NCBI RefSeq assembly: GCF_003614885.1
Contig: NZ_QZMS01000007.1
Location: forward strand, 124,001 to 188,000
Length of the DNA stretch: 64,000 nucleotides
From: Photobacterium salinisoli
GTDB taxonomy: Bacteria > Pseudomonadota > Gammaproteobacteria > Enterobacterales > Vibrionaceae
Reading direction: 5' to 3'
A program made the translations under genes and the position numbers. Position 1 is the stretch's first letter. Each line of letters opens with the position of its first letter. The notes below the pieces were generated by a model. That model ran no database searches. It was not told where the DNA came from and saw only the letters and a program-made list of their open reading frames with translations. This document shows, piece by piece, positions 58,151 through 64,000 of the stretch.

Positions 58151-59547
58151 CGAGCCGAGTACTGATCGTTGAGGACGACGAAGGTCTGCGAGAAGCCTTA
58201 GTGGATACACTGGCGCTGGCAGGTTATCAGTGGCTGGAAGCAGACAGTGCCGAACAAGCCCTGTTGCTGTTGAAATCTGAGCAGGTGGATATTGTGGTAT
58301 CCGATGTTCAAATGGCCGGAATGGACGGGCTGGGCCTGCTGCGGAATATCAAGCAACACTGGCCTAAACTGCCGGTACTCTTGATGACAGCCTATGCCAA
58401 TATTGAAGACGCTGTACTGGCAATGAAAGACGGTGCCATTGATTACATGGCAAAGCCTTTTGCGCCGGAAGTGTTATTGAACATGGTCAGCCGCTATGCG
58501 CCTGTGCAAGCGGTCAGCAGTCAGGCGATAGCCGCCGATGAGAAAAGCCTGAAATTACTGGCGCTGGCCGAAAGAGTTGCACAGACTGACGCCAGCGTGA
58601 TGGTACTCGGGCCGAGTGGCTCAGGCAAAGAAGTGATGTCGCGATACATTCATGAGCATTCACTGCGTCGTGAAGGGCCTTTTATCGCGATCAATTGTGC
58701 CGCAATTCCCGACAACATGCTGGAAGCGACCTTATTCGGTTATGAAAAAGGTGCCTTCACCGGCGCGGTTCAGGCCTGCCCGGGAAAATTTGAACAGGCA
58801 CAAGGCGGTACCATTTTGCTGGATGAGATCAGTGAGATGGATCTGAACTTGCAGGCGAAACTGCTGCGCGTTCTCCAAGAGCGTGAAGTCGAGCGTTTGG
58901 GCAGCAGGAAAAGTATCAAACTGGATGTGCGGGTGCTGGCCACCAGTAACCGGGACCTGAAACAATACGTGGCGGAAGGAAATTTCCGGGAGGATTTGTA
59001 CTACCGCCTCAATGTCTTTCCGCTTGTCTGGCCGTCGCTGGCTGAACGTCCGGGCGATATTATGCCACTGGCCAGTCACCTGGCTGATCGGCATTGCAAG
59101 AAACAGGGAATGCCATCACCGGTATTCTCTGCCGCCGCGCAAGCCAAACTGCTTCAGTATAACTGGCCCGGTAATGTCAGGGAGCTGGATAATGTGGTTC
59201 AGCGGGCACTGATACTGGCCGGTGATGCTGACATAGGTGGCGAGCATATTCTGCTGGAAGGCATGGACTGGATGGATTCACACAGCCTTCAACATGCTAT
59301 CAGCCTGACGCCGGTGACATCGCAGCAAGTGAATGACACTGCGGTACATGTGATACCGCCGGGTATGTCAGGGGCTGACAGCCTGGGCAGCGAGCTTCGT
59401 GAACAGGAGTTTGCCATTATTCTGGAAGCCATACAGGCCTGCGAAGGCAAACGAAAAGAAGTGGCTGAGCGGTTAGGCATCAGCCCGCGCACGCTCAGGT
59501 ATAAATTAGCCAAGATGCGGGACGCCGGAATCGAGATCCCAGTTTGA
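58147..59547 (+). CDS. flrC: FlrC, sigma54-dependent response regulator
   Basis: A 466-residue NtrC-type activator: receiver domain with Asp53 (VVSDVQMAGMDG), AAA+ domain with GPSGSGKE Walker A, the GAFTGAVQ sigma54 loop, TILLDEISEM, and a C-terminal Fis-like helix-turn-helix (RKEVAERLGISPRTLRYKLA). Phosphorylated by FlrB, it activates the class III promoters marked in this window. Confidence 0.95.
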   Translation: MTSRVLIVEDDEGLREALVDTLALAGYQWLEADSAEQALLLLKSEQVDIVVSDVQMAGMDGLGLLRNIKQHWPKLPVLLMTAYANIEDAVLAMKDGAIDYMAKPFAPEVLLNMVSRYAPVQAVSSQAIAADEKSLKLLALAERVAQTDASVMVLGPSGSGKEVMSRYIHEHSLRREGPFIAINCAAIPDNMLEATLFGYEKGAFTGAVQACPGKFEQAQGGTILLDEISEMDLNLQAKLLRVLQEREVERLGSRKSIKLDVRVLATSNRDLKQYVAEGNFREDLYYRLNVFPLVWPSLAERPGDIMPLASHLADRHCKKQGMPSPVFSAAAQAKLLQYNWPGNVRELDNVVQRALILAGDADIGGEHILLEGMDWMDSHSLQHAISLTPVTSQQVNDTAVHVIPPGMSGADSLGSELREQEFAIILEAIQACEGKRKEVAERLGISPRTLRYKLAKMRDAGIEIPV

Positions 59548-59584
59548 CCATAAAAGCGGAATTAACAGATTAATTTCATATTTT

Positions 59585-59600
59585 TGGCGTTAAGCTTGCA
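59585..59600 (+). promoter_or_regulatory. Sigma54 promoter of the fliE operon
   Basis: TGGCGTT-AAGC-TTGCA: -24 GG and -12 GC intact with exact spacing and a perfect -12 block. The fliE ATG is 65 bases downstream. Confidence 0.82.
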
Positions 59601-59664
59601 CAACTTTATCTTTTAAGATGCGATCAATATAGATTGTGTCAAAAAAGTACCACGGAGATAACCT

Positions 59665-59976
59665 ATGAAAGTCAACGGATTTATGTCAGAAATGCAGGCA
59701 ATGCAAATGGAAGCCAGCAATGCGTCACGTCCGGCGACTGGCGCTAAGGTCAGTGCTGATTTTGGCGCAGCCCTGCAAGATGCGATACAGACGGTTAACG
59801 GATTACAGAATACATCCAGTGAGATGACCAGTCGTTTTGATCAGGGCGATCGCAGTATTTCGCTGTCAGATGTCATGATCGCGCGAAATAAATCCAGCGT
59901 GGCTTTTGAAGCAACCGTCCAGGTTAGAAATAAGCTGGTTGAAGCTTATAAAGAACTGATGAATATGCCGGTTTAA
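59665..59976 (+). CDS. fliE: FliE, MS-ring/rod junction protein
   Basis: A 103-residue basal-body protein with the family C-terminus (SDVMIARNKSSVAFEATVQV, then RNKLVEAYKELMNMPV). It joins the MS ring to the rod and is the first substrate of the export gate. First gene of fliEFGHI. Confidence 0.95.
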   Translation: MKVNGFMSEMQAMQMEASNASRPATGAKVSADFGAALQDAIQTVNGLQNTSSEMTSRFDQGDRSISLSDVMIARNKSSVAFEATVQVRNKLVEAYKELMNMPV

Positions 59977-59992
59977 TTCAGGAATTAAGTGA

Positions 59993-61735
59993 GTGTCGGA
60001 ACAAACATCCAACGAACTCGCCATAGCGGGTAGCGCTGCAGCTCCTGTCGTTGCCAACAGCGACCTGGATCTGCAAAATCCGGATCTTGAAGAGAAGAGT
60101 GCCAGCACACGTGTTGACAGTATGCTGGGCAACCTTGATTTGCTGCGTCAGATCATTCTGGTGCTGTCAGTGGCGATTTGTGTCGCTTTGATAGTGCTGG
60201 TTGTCGCCTGGCTGAAAGAACCGGAAATGCGACCGCTGGGTAATTTTTCCACTGAAGAGCTGATTCCGATTCTGGATCATTTTGACCAGAAGCAAATTGA
60301 GTATCAACTGGAAGGAAACACTATCCGGGTGCCAGCCGATCAATACGGCGCACTGAAGCTCGAACTGACCCGTGCCGGACTGAATAACCCGACAGCGGAA
60401 GGTGATGATATTCTACTGCAGGATATGGGATTTGGTGTTTCGCAACGTCTTGAACAAGAGCGGCTGAAACTGAGTCGCGAGCGTCAGTTGGCAAGAGCCA
60501 TAGAGCAGATCAGACAAGTGCGCAAAGCGCAGGTACTGCTGGCGATGCCAAAGCAAAGCGTCTTTGTCCGCCATAATCAGGAAGCCACGGCCAGTGTATT
60601 TCTGACTCTGGGTACAGGGGGCACGCTGGGTCAGCAGGAAGTGGATTCCATTGTGGATATGGTCTCTACCGCCGTGCCGGGCTTGAAACCCAGCCGAGTT
60701 ACAGTCACTGATCAGCACGGTCGTTTGCTCAGTTCCGGTACCGAAGATCCGGCAGCCACGGCACGCCGGAAAGAATACGAGCTGGAGCGCAAACAAGAGC
60801 AAGCCTTGCGCGAAAAGATTGATGCGATATTAATTCCTGTCCTGGGGCTGGGGAATTACACCTCTCAGGTCGATGTCTCGATGGACTTCAGTGCCCAGGA
60901 AGAAACGCAAAAACGTTTTGATCCCAACACGCCGTCAACCCGCAGTGAGTATACGCTGGAAGATTACAACAACGGCCAGTCTGTGGCGGGTATTCCGGGC
61001 GCCCTGAGTAATCAGCCGCCGCAGGATTCAGCGATACCGCAGGATGTGATCGATTTGCAAACCGGTAAAGGCGGCAACGGCTCTGTGCACCGTGAAGCAA
61101 CGCGAAATTTTGAACTGGATACCACTATCCGTCATAAGCGTTCGCAAACCGGCACAATCAGCCGCCAGACGGTCTCGGTGGCGGTCAATTATAAGTCGCA
61201 GCTTAATCCGGAAACCGGCGAAATGACCCGTGTTCCCGTGACTGAAGAAGAACTGGTCAAAATCCGACGCCTGCTGATGGGTGGGGTCGGCTTCCTGCAA
61301 GATCGCGGCGATATGCTGGAAGTGATTTCCGTCCCCTTCGCCACCCAGGAGCAGGAACGCATTGTTGAGTTGCCTATCTGGGAGCACCCGAATTTCAATA
61401 CCTGGGTACGTTGGCTGGCTGCGGCGCTGGTGATCATCGTTGTGCTGGTGGTATTGGTACGTCCTGCCATGCGCAAACTGCTCTATCCGAACCAGGCTGC
61501 CGATGGCACACCTCTGGATGAAAATGGTCTGCCAATCCTGGCAGGTGATGGCTCAGAACTGATAGGAGCCGATCTGGACGGTGTTGATGGTATCGATTTA
61601 ACCAATAACAACCTGGATCTGCCAAATCTGCACAAAGATGACGACTTACTGAAAGCCGTGCGTGCACTGGTTGCCAACGAACCGGATCTGGCGGCTCAGG
61701 TTGTGAAGAACTGGGTATACGAAGATGGCAAATGA
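59993..61735 (+). CDS. fliF: FliF, MS-ring protein
   Basis: A 580-residue membrane ring protein. Two membrane segments (about 48-70 and 467-487) flank the periplasmic ring-building motifs (DHFDQKQIEYQLEGNTIRVP, VFLTLGTGGTL); the cytoplasmic C-terminal tail (DDDLLKAVRALVANEPDLAA) binds FliG. It uses a GTG start at 59993 with AGGA upstream. Overlaps fliG by 11 bases, suggesting coupled synthesis of ring and switch proteins. Confidence 0.95.
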   Translation: MSEQTSNELAIAGSAAAPVVANSDLDLQNPDLEEKSASTRVDSMLGNLDLLRQIILVLSVAICVALIVLVVAWLKEPEMRPLGNFSTEELIPILDHFDQKQIEYQLEGNTIRVPADQYGALKLELTRAGLNNPTAEGDDILLQDMGFGVSQRLEQERLKLSRERQLARAIEQIRQVRKAQVLLAMPKQSVFVRHNQEATASVFLTLGTGGTLGQQEVDSIVDMVSTAVPGLKPSRVTVTDQHGRLLSSGTEDPAATARRKEYELERKQEQALREKIDAILIPVLGLGNYTSQVDVSMDFSAQEETQKRFDPNTPSTRSEYTLEDYNNGQSVAGIPGALSNQPPQDSAIPQDVIDLQTGKGGNGSVHREATRNFELDTTIRHKRSQTGTISRQTVSVAVNYKSQLNPETGEMTRVPVTEEELVKIRRLLMGGVGFLQDRGDMLEVISVPFATQEQERIVELPIWEHPNFNTWVRWLAAALVIIVVLVVLVRPAMRKLLYPNQAADGTPLDENGLPILAGDGSELIGADLDGVDGIDLTNNNLDLPNLHKDDDLLKAVRALVANEPDLAAQVVKNWVYEDGK

Positions 61736-62768
61736 AGTCGCGACTACAGATGAAAAACCGTTCGACATTAACAGCTTAAGTGGAACGGATAAAGCAGCCA
61801 TCCTGTTACTCAGCCTGAATGAACAGGATGCGGCTTCCATCATACGCCACCTGGAACCCAAGCAGGTCCAGCGCGTGGGTGGGGCGATGGCCAGCATGAA
61901 GGAACTGAGTAATGACAAGGTGACGGCTGTGCACCGTCAGTTCCTGACCGATATCCAGAAATACACCAGCATTGGGATGGGCAGCGCCGACTTTGTCCGC
62001 AATACCTTAATCGCAGCGCTGGGTGAAGATAAAGCCAATAATCTGGTTGATCAGATCCTGATGGGCAGCGGCTCCCGTGGCCTGGATTCTCTCAAATGGA
62101 TGGATCCACGTCAGGTGGCCAGCATCATTCTCAATGAGCACCCGCAGATTCAGACAATCGTGTTGTCTTATCTGGAACCTGAACAGTCGGCAGAGATTTT
62201 ATCCCAGTTTCCTGAGCGCGTGCGCCTGGATCTGATGATGCGAATTGCCAATCTGGAAGAAGTTCAGCCGGCAGCCCTGCATGAGCTGAACGACATCATG
62301 GAGAAACAGTTCGCCGGTCAGGCTGGTGCTCAGGCCGCGAAAATTGGCGGCATGAAGGCGGCGGCCGATATCATGAACTACCTCGACAACAATATTGAAG
62401 GTCTGCTGATGGATCAGATCCGCGAGAACGACGAGGAGATGGCTGTTCAGATCGAAGACCTGATGTTCGTGTTCGAGAACCTGGCCGAAGTGGACGACCG
62501 CGGTATCCAGAGCCTGTTGCGGGAAGTGCCTCAGGAACTGCTGCAAAAAGCGCTCAAAGGGGCCGACGATATGCTGCGCGAGAAAATTATGCGCAATATG
62601 TCCAAGCGTGCTTCTGAATTGCTGATGGATGATCTTGAAGCGATGGGGCCGATACGTGTCTCCGATGTGGAAGCGGCACAGAAAGAAATTCTGTCTATTG
62701 CCCGTCGTCTGTCTGAAGCCGGTGAGCTGATGCTGAATGGCGGCGGTGGGCAGGATGAATACCTCTAA
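61725..62768 (+). CDS. fliG: FliG, motor switch protein
   Basis: A 347-residue C-ring protein: FliF-binding N-terminal part, armadillo middle with EHPQIQTIVLSYLEPEQSAE, and a C-terminal torque domain with charged residues (LMFVFENLAEVDDRGIQSLL, EVPQELLQKALKGAD). It also starts inside the end of fliF. Confidence 0.96.
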   Translation: MANEVATTDEKPFDINSLSGTDKAAILLLSLNEQDAASIIRHLEPKQVQRVGGAMASMKELSNDKVTAVHRQFLTDIQKYTSIGMGSADFVRNTLIAALGEDKANNLVDQILMGSGSRGLDSLKWMDPRQVASIILNEHPQIQTIVLSYLEPEQSAEILSQFPERVRLDLMMRIANLEEVQPAALHELNDIMEKQFAGQAGAQAAKIGGMKAAADIMNYLDNNIEGLLMDQIRENDEEMAVQIEDLMFVFENLAEVDDRGIQSLLREVPQELLQKALKGADDMLREKIMRNMSKRASELLMDDLEAMGPIRVSDVEAAQKEILSIARRLSEAGELMLNGGGGQDEYL

Positions 62769-62786
62769 TTCAGCCGGGGAAGCACA

Positions 62787-63602
62787 ATGACGATTGAACG
62801 CCGTCGGGGCTTTGTACGCCTGAGTGGTCATCAGGCGGAAGAACTGGAACGCTGGGCTTATCCCGATTACACCGATGAAGATCGCGGTCCGGTTGAGAAC
62901 GCTTTAAATTATGATCCGGGCTGGCGCCCCAGAGAGGTACAGGAAGAGGAGCAAGCGCCTCTGCCACTGACGGCGGCGGATCTGGACGATATCCGCCAGT
63001 CTGCCTATGAAGAAGGACTGGCCGAAGGCCGGGCCGCCGGTCATGCTGAAGGTTTTGAAACCGGAAGGCAGGAAGGTGTCGCGGCCGGCCATCAGGAAGG
63101 ACTGGAAGTGGGCCGGGAAGAAGGGCTGGCTGCCGGTCAGGAAATTGTTGAGCAGCACGTCGCGCACTTAACGCAGGTGTTTGACAAACTCGCACTGCCG
63201 TTACAGCAGGTTGACAAGCAGGTAGAAAACCAGCTGGTGGAAATGGTCAGCGTGTTGACCCGCGAACTCATCCGGGTCGAAGTGCAGACGAATCCTCAGG
63301 TTATTCTGTCCACCTTACGAGAAGCTATTGCCACCTTGCCGTTGGCCTCCCAGTCGATCACTGTGCAGTTGCATCCGGACGATCTTGTGCTGGTAACCGC
63401 CGCGTACAGCCAGCAGGAACTCGATAACCGTCGCTGGCAATTGCTGGCAGAACCGGGGCTTGAACGCGGTGATGTCCAGATCAGCGCCGGTGACTCTGCG
63501 GTGGATTATCGGATGGAAGATCGTGTTCGTTATCTGCTGACCCAGTTTCTGGGCATGAATCAGCGTCCGGCTGACAATGCATCACAGGATGCTGCGCAAT
63601 GA
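62787..63602 (+). CDS. fliH: FliH, export ATPase regulator
   Basis: A 271-residue stator-like protein. A central stretch (about 75-115) shows the glycine repeats typical of FliH ([38 protein letters not shown]), giving a GxxxG-type helix, followed by the FliI-binding C-terminal domain ([11 protein letters not shown]). It overlaps fliI by four bases (ATGA). Confidence 0.93.
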   Translation: MTIERRRGFVRLSGHQAEELERWAYPDYTDEDRGPVENALNYDPGWRPREVQEEEQAPLPLTAADLDDIRQSAYEEGLAEGRAAGHAEGFETGRQEGVAAGHQEGLEVGREEGLAAGQEIVEQHVAHLTQVFDKLALPLQQVDKQVENQLVEMVSVLTRELIRVEVQTNPQVILSTLREAIATLPLASQSITVQLHPDDLVLVTAAYSQQELDNRRWQLLAEPGLERGDVQISAGDSAVDYRMEDRVRYLLTQFLGMNQRPADNASQDAAQ

Positions 63603-64000
63603 CCCTGTCGCAACGGCTGGGTAGCTACCGCTTACAGGGGCTGGCCTGCCGTCCCGTCGCCTCCGGACGACTGGTGCGTGTGGTCGGTTTAACACTGGAA
63701 GCCATTGGCTGCCGGGCACCTGTTGGCAGTGTGTGCTCTGTCGAAGCGGTACAGGGCAGTATTGAAGCGGAAGTCGTCGGATTCAGTGGCGATACCCTGT
63801 ACTTGATGCCCAGTGAACAGCTGACCGGGGTGATGCCCGGCGCTAAAGTCACGCCTGTGATGGGCGATGGCGGCCTGCCGGTGGGGCCTGAGCTGCTTGG
63901 CCGGGTTATTGACGGCATGGGTAACCCCCTGGACGGCAAAGGGCAGATTTACACCTCGGCGCGGGCCGCACTGAATGCGGAACCGATCAACCCTCTTGCA
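63599..64000 (+). CDS. fliI: FliI, flagellar export ATPase (3' end outside window)
   Basis: The frame opens at 63599 within ATGA, overlapping the fliH stop, and runs 134 codons to the window end. The visible part is the N-terminal beta-barrel domain ([20 protein letters not shown]) and the start of the F1-ATPase-like fold, with [17 protein letters not shown]. The Walker motifs lie beyond the window. FliI drives unfolding of export substrates with FliH and FliJ. Confidence 0.93.
   Translation, partial: MTLSQRLGSYRLQGLACRPVASGRLVRVVGLTLEAIGCRAPVGSVCSVEAVQGSIEAEVVGFSGDTLYLMPSEQLTGVMPGAKVTPVMGDGGLPVGPELLGRVIDGMGNPLDGKGQIYTSARAALNAEPINPLA

Overview
The window is a chromosomal segment of a Vibrionaceae gammaproteobacterium. 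The evidence is gene order: frsA-crl-proBA, napFDABC with narQP, ptsHI-crr next to cysK/cysZ/zipA/ligA, and above all a polar-flagellum cluster of Vibrio type (flgTOP, flgNMA-cheV-cheR, flgB-L, two flagellins, flaG-fliD-flaI-fliS, flrABC, fliEFGHI). Base composition looks close to 50% GC by eye, which would suit Photobacterium, Grimontia or Enterovibrio-like lineages better than most Vibrio; the genus cannot be fixed from the sequence alone.

Layout. 1-4.4 kb: frsA (5' end outside the window), crl and proline synthesis proBA. 4.4-6.8 kb, minus strand: yffB-dapE-M15 peptidase-DUF2897. 6.9-14.1 kb: nitrate sensor pair narQP, divergent from the periplasmic nitrate reductase operon napFDABC plus a 45-residue membrane protein; the shared control region carries an FNR-like and a NarP-like site. 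14.1-17.1 kb: small membrane and exported proteins, including one behind a strong Fur-like box, then a DyP-type peroxidase. 17.1-22 kb, minus: PTS genes ptsH-ptsI-crr, cysK, cysZ. 22.4-30 kb: zipA, ligA, a major porin, a DUF2057 protein and gltX. 30-30.6 kb: a small secreted protein and tRNA-Arg(CCU).

30.6-64 kb is the flagellar regulon, broken only by a TRIC-family channel gene (33.2 kb) and an AT-rich secreted protein of unknown function between flgJ and flgK (45.5 kb). Its control can be read from the DNA. FlrA, encoded here, should act on a sigma54 site before flrBC. Sigma54 sites also precede flgB, flgF, flgK, the first flagellin and fliE. Sigma28 (FliA) sites precede flgM, flgOP and, in tandem, the second flagellin. 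This is the four-tier hierarchy known from Vibrio. EIIA-Glc (crr) and its known partner FrsA are both in the window but in separate loci.

No CRISPR array, insertion sequence, prophage or integrase was seen. All promoter, operator and terminator calls were made by eye. No search or folding program was run. The last gene, fliI, is cut by the window end.
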